From NCBI GenBank assembly GCA_964563545.1, contig CAZLXB010000007.1:1-64000 (forward strand): a DNA stretch of 64,000 nucleotides. Direction: 5' to 3'. Made by a program: the position numbers and the translations under genes. Under the pieces are notes generated by a model, which was not told the DNA's origin, did no database searches, and saw nothing but the letters and a program-made list of their open reading frames with translations. This stretch comes from Casp-actino8 sp964563545. Its GTDB lineage: Bacteria > Actinomycetota > Acidimicrobiia > Acidimicrobiales > Ilumatobacteraceae. Below, piece by piece: positions 25,634-34,210 of this stretch (position 1 is its first letter; the number at the start of each line of letters is the position of its first letter).

Positions 25634-25688
25634 TTTCGGATCAGAAGATCGTGTAACCGCCGTCGACCGTGACCTCTTGGCCGGTGTG
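25634..25688. repeat. 55-bp contig-end duplicate, left copy
   Basis: These 55 bases, ending at the N run, are repeated exactly at 25789-25843 just after it. They include the SDR stop codon (25641-25643). This is the signature of two contig ends that overlap and were not merged. Confidence 0.95.
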
Positions 25689-25788
25689 NNNNNNNNNNNN
25701 NNNNNNNNNNNNNNNNNNNNNNNNNNNNNNNNNNNNNNNNNNNNNNNNNNNNNNNNNNNNNNNNNNNNNNNNNNNNNNNNNNNNNNNN
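25689..25788. other. Scaffold gap of exactly 100 N
   Basis: One hundred N residues, a conventional placeholder length, flanked on both sides by the same 55 bases. The true sequence probably has no gap here. Deleting 155 bases would restore a continuous junction between the SDR and MBL genes. Confidence 0.97.
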
Positions 25789-25843
25789 TTTCGGATCAGA
25801 AGATCGTGTAACCGCCGTCGACCGTGACCTCTTGGCCGGTGTG
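25789..25843. repeat. 55-bp contig-end duplicate, right copy
   Basis: Exact repeat of 25634-25688. It contains the last codons of the SDR gene (VDGGYTIF then stop) in their intact context. Confidence 0.95.
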
Positions 25844-26596
25844 GTACGTGAGGTTCGGATCGGCGAGGAAGGCACCGACTTCACGAAATTCCGTCCAGTC
25901 GGCCCACCGCCGGACCGGGGTGCGTTTGGTGGTGACCTCACGGAACACATCGTTCGAATAGGCCGGTCCGGCCATTTCGGTGATCGTCCATCCCGGGATG
26001 AGCGAGTTCACGCGGATGCGATGTCGGGCGAGTCCGACCGACAGGGCACGCATTAGTCCGTTGAGGGCGGTCTTCGACGTGCCGTAGGCCTCGTTGCCGG
26101 CGGCGCCGTGAATCGACGACGTGGACGATACGAGAACGAGGCTCCCTCCGTGTCCTTGAGCCACGAGGTGACGAGCAGCCTCGCGGCACGTCACGAAGAC
26201 CCCATCGAGGTTGATGCGCATCACGGCCCGCCATTGGTCGAGCGTCAGATCGAGGAATGGGACACCGTTGCCGGGTCGGCCGGCGTTGGCGATGCAGCCG
26301 TCGAGTCGTCCGAAGTCCGCCACGGTTCGATTCATGCTGTCGACGATCTGCAGTTCGTCGCCGACGTCGCAGACGTAACCGCGCGCCTCGACCCCCAGCG
26401 ATTCGAGCCGCCGCACGGCATCGGCGTTTCGGTCGGCGCGACGGCCCCACACCGCGACCGAGCCACCCACGGCTGCGATTCCTTCGGCCATGCCGAGACC
26501 GATGCCCGAGTTGCCTCCGGTGATCACGAAGACCTTGCCGGTGAGATCGGTACGCAAGGGGCGATCCGATTCGCCGCTCGGAGAAGCACTGCTCAT
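25796..26596 (-). CDS. Short-chain dehydrogenase/reductase
   Basis: An NAD(P)-dependent classical SDR of 266 aa. The dinucleotide motif is VITGGNSGIGLGMAEG, NAG appears in IANAGRPG, and the catalytic triad includes Ser in VLVSSTSSIHG and YxxxK in EAYGTSKTAL. The C-terminus VTVDGGYTIF is canonical. The substrate is unknown. A TACGGT hexamer ends 6 nt before the ATG, so the mRNA is likely leaderless. The MBL hydrolase gene follows, probably in the same transcript; the apparent distance is inflated by the scaffold artefact. Confidence 0.92.
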   Translation of the reverse strand: MSSASPSGESDRPLRTDLTGKVFVITGGNSGIGLGMAEGIAAVGGSVAVWGRRADRNADAVRRLESLGVEARGYVCDVGDELQIVDSMNRTVADFGRLDGCIANAGRPGNGVPFLDLTLDQWRAVMRINLDGVFVTCREAARHLVAQGHGGSLVLVSSTSSIHGAAGNEAYGTSKTALNGLMRALSVGLARHRIRVNSLIPGWTITEMAGPAYSNDVFREVTTKRTPVRRWADWTEFREVGAFLADPNLTYHTGQEVTVDGGYTIF

Positions 26597-26602
26597 AGGT
26601 CA

Positions 26603-26608
26603 ACCGTA
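26603..26608 (-). promoter_or_regulatory. -10 hexamer TACGGT, leaderless SDR (25796-26596)
   Basis: On the minus strand TACGGT ends 6 nt before the ATG at 26596, with no Shine-Dalgarno in between. Confidence 0.5.
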
Positions 26609-26681
26609 GAGGATCGGCTTCGGAGCCATCCGACCGACCGCAACTAGTGTCGAGGCGTTCGTCGTCGATGGGGAGGTATCC

Positions 26682-27482
26682 GTGAAGATCGGTGAGTTGT
26701 TCTCGGTGAAGGGAAAGGTCGCGTTGGTGACCGGTGGTTCGCGCGGAATCGGCGAGATGATCTCGGCCGGTTACCTCGCCAATGGCGCCAAGGTCTACAT
26801 CAGTTCACGCAAGGCGACCACCTGCGACGAGACCGCCAAGCGGCTCTCGGATACATATGGCGGCGAGTGCATTTCGCTTCCGGCGAATCTCGCCGAGATG
26901 TCGGGAATCGAAAGCCTGGTGAAAGCTCTCGGTGAGCGCGAGAAGCATCTCGACATCCTCGTGAACAACGCCGGTGTCTCGTGGGGTGCCCCGCTCGACG
27001 AATTCCCCGAGAACGGCTGGGACAAGGTGTTCGACACCAACGTGAAGGGCGTTTTCTTCCTCACTCAGAAGTTGTTGCCGATGCTCGAAGCCCGCGCGAC
27101 CAATGACGATCCGTCGAGGGTGATCAACATCGGTTCGATCGACGGCATTCGTACCCCGATCTTCGACACCCATTCGTACGGTCCGTCGAAAGCTGCGCTC
27201 CACAGCCTCACCCGACAGATGGCCGCCAAGTTGGTGAAGCGCAACATCATCATGAACGCCATCGCCCCCGGACCGTTCCCCACCTGGATGCTCAGCACCG
27301 GAGTCGGTACCGGTGGCGACGTGGAGGGCACCGATTGGTCGGTGATCGGTCGGACCAATCCGCGAAAGCGCGTCGGAACACCAGAGGACATCGCCGGTCT
27401 GGCGATCTTCCTGAGCTCGCGGGCCGGTGCCTTCACCGTGGGTGAGGTCATCACCTGCGACGGCGGGCTCGTGGTGAGCTGA
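26682..27482 (+). CDS. Short-chain dehydrogenase/reductase, RhlG-like
   Basis: An NAD(P)-dependent SDR of 266 aa. Cofactor motif VTGGSRGIGEMIS, NAG in VNNAGVSWGAP, catalytic Ser in INIGSIDGI and YxxxK in HSYGPSKAAL; it ends VITCDGGLVVS. The layout resembles 3-oxoacyl reductases of the RhlG type. The start is a GTG at 26682 with GGGGAGG upstream, and a TAGTGT -10 candidate lies at 26645-26650. It is divergent from the preceding SDR and followed 76 bp later by the BVMO. Confidence 0.92.
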   Translation: MKIGELFSVKGKVALVTGGSRGIGEMISAGYLANGAKVYISSRKATTCDETAKRLSDTYGGECISLPANLAEMSGIESLVKALGEREKHLDILVNNAGVSWGAPLDEFPENGWDKVFDTNVKGVFFLTQKLLPMLEARATNDDPSRVINIGSIDGIRTPIFDTHSYGPSKAALHSLTRQMAAKLVKRNIIMNAIAPGPFPTWMLSTGVGTGGDVEGTDWSVIGRTNPRKRVGTPEDIAGLAIFLSSRAGAFTVGEVITCDGGLVVS

Positions 27483-27558
27483 ACCGCTTCATCCTCGCTC
27501 GGCTCGGTGGGTCGACGAGAGGTAAGTTCGAACGAGTAGTTCGACGGAAGGATTCGTG

Positions 27559-29058
27559 ATGGCGACGGAAGAACACTTCGACGTCGTGGTGGTCGGTGCC
27601 GGCATCTCCGGAATCGGCGCGGCGTACCACTTGCAGACCATGTGCCCCGACCGGACGTTCGCGATCCTGGAAGGGCGCGCCGATCTCGGCGGGACGTGGA
27701 ATCTCTTCAAGTATCCGGGAGTTCGCTCCGACAGCGACATGCATACTCTCGGCTTCAGCTTCAAGCCCTGGACGGATGCCAAGGCCATCGCCGACGGGCC
27801 GTCGATCATGAAATACCTGCGCGAGACCGTGGCCGAATATGGCATCGACTCGAAGATCCGGTTCAACCATCTCGTCACGCGGGCCGAATGGTCGACCGAC
27901 GACGCGTGTTGGACGGTCACCGCGACGCGCGCCGACTCCGGCGCGACAGTGCGCTACACGGCCAACTTTCTCTTCATGTGCTCGGGTTACTACAGCTACA
28001 AGGAGGGGTACACCCCGCACTTCGAAGGTCGCGAGCGATTCCGTGGAACGATCGTGCACCCTCAGGAATGGCCCGAAGATCTCGACTATTCGGGCCGGCG
28101 AGTCCTGGTCGTCGGATCGGGAGCCACGGCGATGACGATCGTTCCGGCCATGGCCGATCGGGCCGCCCACGTGACGATGATCCAGCGCTCACCCACCTAC
28201 GTGGTCTCCCGACCCGACAACGATGCGATCTCGGATGCGCTGCGCAAGTTCCTCCCCGAGAAGGTCGCTTATGCGATCACGCGCAAGAAGAACACCATCC
28301 TCGGGAGTTTCTTCTACAACCGAACCCGCACTCAGCCCGACAAGGTGCGCGCCAAGATCCTCGGCGGCGTGCGCAAGGCACTCGGGCCCGATTACGACGT
28401 CGACACCCACTTCACCCCGCGCTACGACCCGTGGGACCAGCGCATGTGCCTGATCCCCAATGGCGACCTCTTTCGTGCGATCAACACGGGCAAGGCGTCG
28501 GTGATCACCGATCACATCGATACGTTCACCGAGACCGGCATCCGGTTGAAGTCGGGGCAGGAAGTCGAAGGCGACATCATCGTCACCGCGACCGGTCTCA
28601 ACCTCGTGACTGTCGGCGACATGGAGTTCGTGGTCGACGGAGAGTTGGTCGATTTCTCGAAGGTCTGGACCTATCGGGGCATCGGGTACTCCGGTGTTCC
28701 GAACATGGCTTCGACGTTCGGATACATCAACGCGTCGTGGACGCTCAGGGCCGATCTCGTGAGCACTTACGTGTGTCGGTTGCTCAATCACATGCGTTCG
28801 GTTGGGGCCGACATCGCCGTGCCGCGACTTCGCGAAAGCGATCGCAACATGGAGCCGCGTCGGTGGATCGAAGGTTTCTCGGCCGGCTACATGGAACGGT
28901 TCATGGACCACATGCCCAAACAGGGTGATCGCGTCCCGTGGACCAACCCGCAGCGCTACGAACTCGAGAAGAAGACGATCGGCAAGGCTCCGGTCGACGA
29001 CGGAGTCATGCAGTTCACGCGGCGGCGGGTTCGGGAGACGGTGTCGGCTTCGAACTGA
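27559..29058 (+). CDS. Flavin-containing Baeyer-Villiger-type monooxygenase
   Basis: An FAD/NADPH enzyme that inserts oxygen into ketones or oxidises heteroatoms, similar to EthA-type proteins. The protein is 499 aa. It has the FAD motif VVGAGISGIGAAYH, GGTWNLFKYPGVRSDSDM, the BVMO fingerprint FRGTIVHPQEWP (FxGxxxHxxxW) and the NADPH motif VLVVGSGATAMTIV. The ATG at 27559 follows GGAAGGA; a GTG three bases earlier is also possible. Its last 44 bp overlap the opposite desaturase-like gene. The substrate could be a steroid, cyclic or long-chain ketone. Confidence 0.92.
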   Translation: MATEEHFDVVVVGAGISGIGAAYHLQTMCPDRTFAILEGRADLGGTWNLFKYPGVRSDSDMHTLGFSFKPWTDAKAIADGPSIMKYLRETVAEYGIDSKIRFNHLVTRAEWSTDDACWTVTATRADSGATVRYTANFLFMCSGYYSYKEGYTPHFEGRERFRGTIVHPQEWPEDLDYSGRRVLVVGSGATAMTIVPAMADRAAHVTMIQRSPTYVVSRPDNDAISDALRKFLPEKVAYAITRKKNTILGSFFYNRTRTQPDKVRAKILGGVRKALGPDYDVDTHFTPRYDPWDQRMCLIPNGDLFRAINTGKASVITDHIDTFTETGIRLKSGQEVEGDIIVTATGLNLVTVGDMEFVVDGELVDFSKVWTYRGIGYSGVPNMASTFGYINASWTLRADLVSTYVCRLLNHMRSVGADIAVPRLRESDRNMEPRRWIEGFSAGYMERFMDHMPKQGDRVPWTNPQRYELEKKTIGKAPVDDGVMQFTRRRVRETVSASN

Positions 29059-29968
29059 CGGGCTCCCAGCCCGGTCGGTCGAACACGTAGTGGAGTCGGT
29101 CCGACCAATTGTCGGACCGCTGAACGTCGCGGGCGATGTCGATCATCTCGTGATAGGCGACCTTCACCGGGTTCCAGAAACGGATGTTCTTTGTGATGCC
29201 GTAGCGAACCCGGCGCACCTCGAGTTCGAAGGTGCCGAACATGCGATCCCACAGGATGAGAATGCCGGCGTAGTTCTTGTCGAGGTATTGCGCGTTCGCG
29301 CCGTGGTGCACCCGATGATGGGACGGAGTGTTGAAAACCTTCTCGATCGGGTCCGGTAGCCGATCGATGGCTTCGGTGTGGATCCAGTATTGGTACAGCA
29401 GGTTGAGTTGTGCGGCCTTCGCCGTCGTTTTCAAAGGGATACCGAGCAGTGGCATCGGGAAGTAGATCCACGACATCAAGAACGGCGACCAAGGTTGGCG
29501 CAATGCGGTGGAGAGGTTGTAACGCCGCCCCGAGTGGTGTGCCACGTGGTTGCCCCAGAAGAGACGGACCTCGTGCATCCAGCGATGATTCCAGTAGTAG
29601 AGGAAGTCCCAGATGACCATGGCCTTCCAGAACGAAAGTCGTCGCGATCCCCAGTTGGTGACGCGATGGTGGAAGAGGCGGCGGTTGACCCGGCCGAGAA
29701 CCGCATCCATGGCCAGGCCGATCACGATGTTTCCGGCGAGGAGCCCGAGACTCGAGGCGGTGTCCTTGGCCTCGTAACCGAGCGGGACGAGCGGATCCGG
29801 TCGTGGATCACCCGAGTCAGCAGGGATCGGAGCGTCGATGTCGTCGAGTTCACGGCGAACTCGCTTCTTGAGCGCCCGGTGTTCGAGCACCATGGTGACG
29901 GCAAAGAGCGGCAGCGTGAGGCGATCGATCAGATCGAGACGACCGAGTGCTCCTTTGGCTCTTCCCAC
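29015..29968 (-). CDS. Sterol desaturase / fatty-acid hydroxylase superfamily protein
   Basis: A membrane di-iron oxygenase-type protein of 317 aa. The His-box cluster is clear: HRWMHE (within NHRWMHEVRLFWG), HVAHHS and HRVHHG, plus a later KVAYHEM. Hydrophobic helices flank the boxes. Members hydroxylate or desaturate sterols, fatty acids or carotenoids; which one cannot be decided. The gene overlaps the convergent BVMO by 44 bp and starts 9 bp after the ABC-F stop, so it may be cotranscribed with it. Confidence 0.9.
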   Translation of the reverse strand: MGRAKGALGRLDLIDRLTLPLFAVTMVLEHRALKKRVRRELDDIDAPIPADSGDPRPDPLVPLGYEAKDTASSLGLLAGNIVIGLAMDAVLGRVNRRLFHHRVTNWGSRRLSFWKAMVIWDFLYYWNHRWMHEVRLFWGNHVAHHSGRRYNLSTALRQPWSPFLMSWIYFPMPLLGIPLKTTAKAAQLNLLYQYWIHTEAIDRLPDPIEKVFNTPSHHRVHHGANAQYLDKNYAGILILWDRMFGTFELEVRRVRYGITKNIRFWNPVKVAYHEMIDIARDVQRSDNWSDRLHYVFDRPGWEPVSSKPTPSPEPAAA

Positions 29969-29977
29969 GCCGTCAGG

Positions 29978-31612
29978 CTAGTTGAGGGACTTCGCGAGGC
30001 GGATCGAGGCGGTGGTGTGCGGTGCGGCCAGCGCCTTCATGGCGACCTCGAAGTCCGGAAGCCCGAACACTTCTCCTTCGTCGGTGATCATGATGAACCG
30101 ATCGAGCGATTCGAGGAACGTTCGGTCGTGGCTCACGGCGATCACGGTGCCTTCGAACCCGTCGAGTGCTTGTTCGAGGGCTTCGGACGATTCGATGTCG
30201 AGGTTGTCGGTTGGTTCGTCGAGGAGCAACACGTTGTGTCCGTCGAGTTCGAGACACAGGATCTCGAGTCGCGCCTTCTGACCACCCGACAACGTGGGGA
30301 ACTCCTGTCGGGCGTTGAGTCGTAGGCCGTAGCGCGCGAGCGCCCGCATCGATTTCTCCTCGTCCACGAGTCGATCGCGGACGATGTCGATGCTCTGGCG
30401 ATTCTGGAACTCGGGCCGATTGTTGACCTGAGTGAACATCCCGATCGATGTGCGAGGACCGAATTGGAGCGAACCCGACTCGACCGACGACTTTCCGGCG
30501 AGGACGTCGAGCAGATGCGTCTTGCCCGTGCCGTTGGGTCCGATGAGGCCGACGCGCTCACCGTGATAGATCTCGTCCGAAAACGGCAGGAACAGATCGC
30601 CGATGCCGACCCCGTCGATCTTGACGACCCGACGTGCCGCATCGGCACCGCGTAGACGAACGTGGATCTGCTGATCGGGTACGGGGGGAGGAGGTGGTCC
30701 GGCGGCGACGAACTTCTCCCAACGGGTCTCGGCCGCGTTGGCTTTGGTTGCGTTCTTGAAGTTCTGGGCGGCGCGCTGCTTCATGATCTTCATGTGATGG
30801 AACAGACGACGTTCCTCGTCGTTCCAGCGCTTGAGATCGTCTCCGAGTTGTTCCTGACGTTTGGCCCGCGCCTCGGGGAACGTCGCGTACGAGCCCCCGT
30901 GCACCCAGCAGCCGGAACCTTCGATCACGACGATCTTGGTCGCGACGCGCTCGAGGAGTTTGCGATCGTGGCTCACCATCAGGATCGTCGACTTGGAGGC
31001 CAGGATCTGCTCTTCGAGCCAACCACGCGTCGGGATGTCGAGGTAGTTGTCGGGTTCGTCGAGGAGCAAGACATCGGCTCCCGACGTGAGAAGCAGGTCG
31101 AGGACCAATCTCTTGCGCTCGCCACCGGAGAGTTCGGAGACGAGCCGCTTGGCGAAGTCGTCGACGGGAGTCTTCACACTCCGGTCGGCGGCTGCATGCC
31201 ACTTGGTCTCGAGTTCGTAGCCGCCGAGATCTCCCCAGTCGGCGAGCGCCACGGCGTAACCCATCCCGTCGTCGGACCCTTCGGCCAGTGCGCGTTCGGC
31301 GGCGACGAGCTTGCGGCCCGCCGCGCGAAGATTCGGTGGGGCGACTTCGATAAGCATCTCGCGCAACGTGTCGGTGGGGTTCGACATGCCGACGTCCTGA
31401 GTCATGCTCAACCACGAGCCATTGACCGTGAACTCGCCGTCATCGGCCTCGACAACACCGGACAGAATGCGCAGGATCGTGCTCTTGCCGACACCGTTGG
31501 CTCCGACGAGGGCGGCGTGCTCGCCGGGCGCCACACCGAATCCGACGTCGAAGAACAATTGGTCGGCACCGGGCGGCGAGTACGCCAACTCGGACACGAC
31601 GATGCTGCTCAC
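29978..31612 (-). CDS. ABC-F family ATPase
   Basis: A soluble twin-ATPase protein without TM segments; ABC-F proteins act on the ribosome (translation factor or antibiotic protection). The protein is 544 aa. First domain: Walker A GANGVGKST, signature LSGGERKRL, Walker B VLLLDEPDNYLD. A linker of about 80 residues follows, then the second domain with GPNGTGKTH, LSGGQKARLEIL and VLLLDEPTDNLD. The GTG at 31612 gives MSSIVVSELAYS. The short linker and lack of arm insertions distinguish it from EttA. The specific role is unknown. Confidence 0.92.
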   Translation of the reverse strand: MSSIVVSELAYSPPGADQLFFDVGFGVAPGEHAALVGANGVGKSTILRILSGVVEADDGEFTVNGSWLSMTQDVGMSNPTDTLREMLIEVAPPNLRAAGRKLVAAERALAEGSDDGMGYAVALADWGDLGGYELETKWHAAADRSVKTPVDDFAKRLVSELSGGERKRLVLDLLLTSGADVLLLDEPDNYLDIPTRGWLEEQILASKSTILMVSHDRKLLERVATKIVVIEGSGCWVHGGSYATFPEARAKRQEQLGDDLKRWNDEERRLFHHMKIMKQRAAQNFKNATKANAAETRWEKFVAAGPPPPPVPDQQIHVRLRGADAARRVVKIDGVGIGDLFLPFSDEIYHGERVGLIGPNGTGKTHLLDVLAGKSSVESGSLQFGPRTSIGMFTQVNNRPEFQNRQSIDIVRDRLVDEEKSMRALARYGLRLNARQEFPTLSGGQKARLEILCLELDGHNVLLLDEPTDNLDIESSEALEQALDGFEGTVIAVSHDRTFLESLDRFIMITDEGEVFGLPDFEVAMKALAAPHTTASIRLAKSLN

Positions 31613-31641
31613 ACGAGCATTCTCGCCCGGCGAAATCCGAT

Positions 31642-32646
31642 CTACACCGCGAGGAGGAGCTTTCCGTGATGCCCACCTGTCATGAGCATCTGGAGCACCC
31701 GGGGAAAGTTCTCCACACCGCGTTCGATCTGCTCGCGCATCACGAGTTCGCCACTTCGCACCCATTCGGCGAGCTGCGTCTCGGCTTCGGCGTAGCGATC
31801 GGCAAAGTGGAACACCGCGAAGCCCTCCATCGTGGCGTGGCGTTCGGCGAGTTTGAGGTAGTTCCGCGGACCGTGGACCGACTCCATGTTCTCGTACTGC
31901 GAAATCGCACCGCAGATCACGATGCGCGATCCTTCTTTGATCCGCATGAGAACGTCGTCAAGAATCGAACCGCCAACATTGTCGAAGAAGACGTCGATCC
32001 CGTTCGGTGCGAGTGCATCGAGCCGATCGGCGACGTTCTCGTTCTTGTAGTCGATGGCGGCGGTGAATCCGAGTTCCTCGGTCAGAAAGCGGGACTTCTC
32101 GGGACCGCCGGCGATACCGATGACGGTGGTCGCTCCGCGCAGGCGGGCGATCTGGCCGGCGATCGAACCAACCGCGCCGGCGGCCGCGCTCACCACCACT
32201 GTCTCACCCGCCTTCACCCGGCCGACCTCGATCACACCGAAGTACGAGGTGAGGCCGGTCGTGAGACCGAGAGCTCCCAACCACACGTTGGGTGCGGCGA
32301 TCGACACATCGAGCTTGCGCATGAAACCACCGGGCATGACGGCGTGGGTCTGCGATCCGAGGGGTCCGAACACGTGGTCACCGGCGGCGAGGCCGTCGAA
32401 ACGACTGTCGAGCACCACTCCCACACCGAGCGCAGGGATCGCGCCGCCGATCTGGGCGCCTTGGTGGAAACTGTCTTCGTTCAGAGTGGTGCGGATGAAG
32501 GCGTCGATGCCGAGAAGACCGACCTCGATCAGGACGCAACCATCAGGGAGATCACCGATCTCTTCTTCGGTGTAAGTGAAATTCTCGACCGAGACCCGAC
32601 CCTTGGGCCGCTCGACGAGAACGATCTTGCGATTGACGAGTCCCAT
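31642..32646 (-). CDS. NADP-dependent medium-chain oxidoreductase, CurA/PTGR-like
   Basis: A zinc-independent MDR enzyme that typically reduces alpha,beta-unsaturated ketones with NADPH. The protein is 334 aa. The N-terminal GroES-like domain begins MGLVNRKIVLVERPKG. The Rossmann domain has VVSAAAGAVGSIAGQIARL, and the family segments FDNVGG and CGAISQYEN are present. Its ATG overlaps the stop of the upstream SDR (TGATG at 32646), so both are translated from one transcript. It probably works with that SDR on the same carbonyl substrate, an inference from coupling. Confidence 0.92.
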   Translation of the reverse strand: MGLVNRKIVLVERPKGRVSVENFTYTEEEIGDLPDGCVLIEVGLLGIDAFIRTTLNEDSFHQGAQIGGAIPALGVGVVLDSRFDGLAAGDHVFGPLGSQTHAVMPGGFMRKLDVSIAAPNVWLGALGLTTGLTSYFGVIEVGRVKAGETVVVSAAAGAVGSIAGQIARLRGATTVIGIAGGPEKSRFLTEELGFTAAIDYKNENVADRLDALAPNGIDVFFDNVGGSILDDVLMRIKEGSRIVICGAISQYENMESVHGPRNYLKLAERHATMEGFAVFHFADRYAEAETQLAEWVRSGELVMREQIERGVENFPRVLQMLMTGGHHGKLLLAV

Positions 32647-33413
32647 CAGAGTCCGCCGTCGATACCGATGATCTGACCGGTGACCCAACTCGATGCCGGT
32701 GACACGAAGTACAGAACGGCCTGGCCGAGATCGTCGGGAGTTCCGAGTCGGCGCATCGGCATGCGCAGCATCTTCTCGAGTTTCGGGAGGTCCTCGTTCT
32801 CGAGGCGCATGGCCTTCATCATGATCTCGGTGGGCACCGCACCGGGCATGATGCAGTTCACTCGGATACGCGGTCCGAGTTCTTTCGCATACGTGGTGGT
32901 GAGCGAGTTCACCGCCGCCTTGGCGGCCGAGTAGTGGCCGCTCCCCATCACGGTGCTGACCGCGGCCTTCGACGAGATGTTCACGATGCGGCCGCCGTCG
33001 CGCATGAGGCGGGCCGCGGTGTTGGTGCACACCCAGATCGCAGTGACGTTGAGACGCATGGTCGCGTCCCATTCGGCCGGATCGAGTTGGGTGAGTGGAG
33101 TCTGGATCGGTGAGCCGCCCGCATTGTTGATCCAGATGTCGAGATGTCCGAACTCGCTGATGGCACGTTGGGCGAGTGCTTCCACAGCAGCGTTGTCAGT
33201 GACATCGGTGGGCACGGCGATGGCCCGACCACCGCGCGCTCTGATGGCGGCGGCGACGCGCTCGACTTCGTCGGCCCGACGGGCGGCGCACACCACGGCG
33301 GCTCCGGCGTCGGCGAGCGTGTTGGCGATACCTTCACCGATGCCGCGTCCGGCTCCGGTCACCACGGCGACGTCGTCGGACAGATCGAAGAGTTTTTCGA
33401 TGGACTCGTTCAT
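32646..33413 (-). CDS. Short-chain dehydrogenase/reductase
   Basis: A classical NAD(P)-dependent SDR of 255 aa: VVTGAGRGIGEGIA, NNAGG, catalytic Ser in VNISSKAAVS and YxxxK in GHYSAAKAAV, ending ITGQIIGIDGGL-like. It is followed by the CurA-like reductase with a one-base overlap. It faces the TetR gene across a 105-bp interval carrying a palindromic operator, so it is probably the first gene of a TetR-controlled two-gene unit. The start ATG has a GGGGGAAAC ribosome site. Confidence 0.92.
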   Translation of the reverse strand: MNESIEKLFDLSDDVAVVTGAGRGIGEGIANTLADAGAAVVCAARRADEVERVAAAIRARGGRAIAVPTDVTDNAAVEALAQRAISEFGHLDIWINNAGGSPIQTPLTQLDPAEWDATMRLNVTAIWVCTNTAARLMRDGGRIVNISSKAAVSTVMGSGHYSAAKAAVNSLTTTYAKELGPRIRVNCIMPGAVPTEIMMKAMRLENEDLPKLEKMLRMPMRRLGTPDDLGQAVLYFVSPASSWVTGQIIGIDGGL

Positions 33414-33448
33414 GTTTCCCCCTTGGCGGCGAACCGCTCCGGGATTAA

Positions 33449-33467
33449 GTTACTTTCAGTAAGTAAC
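33449..33467. promoter_or_regulatory. Palindromic operator in the SDR/TetR intergenic region
   Basis: GTTACTTTCAGTAAGTAAC: perfect 7-bp arms around a 5-bp spacer. A nested TTACT-TTC-AGTAA dyad overlaps it. Its place between the divergent tetR and SDR-CurA genes makes autoregulation and control of that pair the simplest reading. Confidence 0.65.
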
Positions 33468-33518
33468 GGTGTGAAGGGGCGATCGGAGCCCGGGAGCCGT
33501 TCGGGGAAGATTGATCAC

Positions 33519-34136
33519 ATGGCATCAACGGGGGCTCGTCGTCCCGGCCGTCCGGCCGGTGGACAACTGGTGGTCGACCGCGAGCGCGTCCTCGACGCCG
33601 CCGAACGCGTTATCGCCCGCGAGGGAGCCGGAGTCTCGATCGACGACATCGCCATCGAGGCCGGGGTCACCAAACCCATCGTGTACGACCGGGTCGGGAG
33701 CCGCTCGGAGTTGGCCGACGCTCTGGCCGAACGTCTGGCCGATCGGATGGTCAAGGCCGCCGGCGACACCCTGCTCGACGGCTCGATTTCCGAGGTGGCT
33801 CTGGCCCGTTTCATCGAGGCCAACCTCGTGACCGTCAGCCAACATCGCGAATTGTTCCTCTATGTCACGGGTGGTTCCACCGAGCAGACGGCCCTCGGCC
33901 GACTGAAAGTGGCCGAGCGCTCGATCGATCCGATGACCTTGGCCATCCGGACCTGGCGCGAGCACTTCACCGCCGATCCGAAGGTGGCCGACACCTGGGC
34001 GGCCGCCATCGTGGGCGCCCTGCAGATGGTCGCCATCTGGTGGACGGCGCAGTCGGATCGACCGGCCCACGAGATCGCCGGCCAGGTCGCTGACCTGCTC
34101 TGGAACGGCCTACCCGGCCGCCCCAACGGGTCGTGA
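33519..34136 (+). CDS. TetR-family transcriptional regulator
   Basis: A dimeric repressor-type regulator of 205 aa. The N-terminal HTH spans about residues 20-66 (RVLDAAERVIAREGAGVSIDDIA, then TKPIVYDRVGSRSELADAL); the all-helical ligand domain follows (IEANLVTVSQHRELFLYVTGG). The ATG at 33519 was chosen because the longer ORF runs back through the SDR. A palindromic operator lies 52 bp upstream. Likely targets are its own gene and the divergent SDR-CurA pair; the inducer is unknown. Confidence 0.93.
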   Translation: MASTGARRPGRPAGGQLVVDRERVLDAAERVIAREGAGVSIDDIAIEAGVTKPIVYDRVGSRSELADALAERLADRMVKAAGDTLLDGSISEVALARFIEANLVTVSQHRELFLYVTGGSTEQTALGRLKVAERSIDPMTLAIRTWREHFTADPKVADTWAAAIVGALQMVAIWWTAQSDRPAHEIAGQVADLLWNGLPGRPNGS

Positions 34137-34210
34137 GGTCATTATTTACGAGGGGTAGATAAGCCCTTGCGTCGAGTGTTACTGTCGTCACAGATCTTGG
34201 GGGAGGTCTC

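Noticed and set aside
25634..25843. Real tandem duplication around the gap
   Set aside because: The identical 55-bp flanks and exactly 100 N fit unmerged contig ends better than a biological repeat.
27642..28928. 428-aa plus-strand ORF inside the BVMO gene
   Set aside because: Arg/His-rich translation in another frame of a well-supported flavoprotein; a shadow of high-GC coding sequence.
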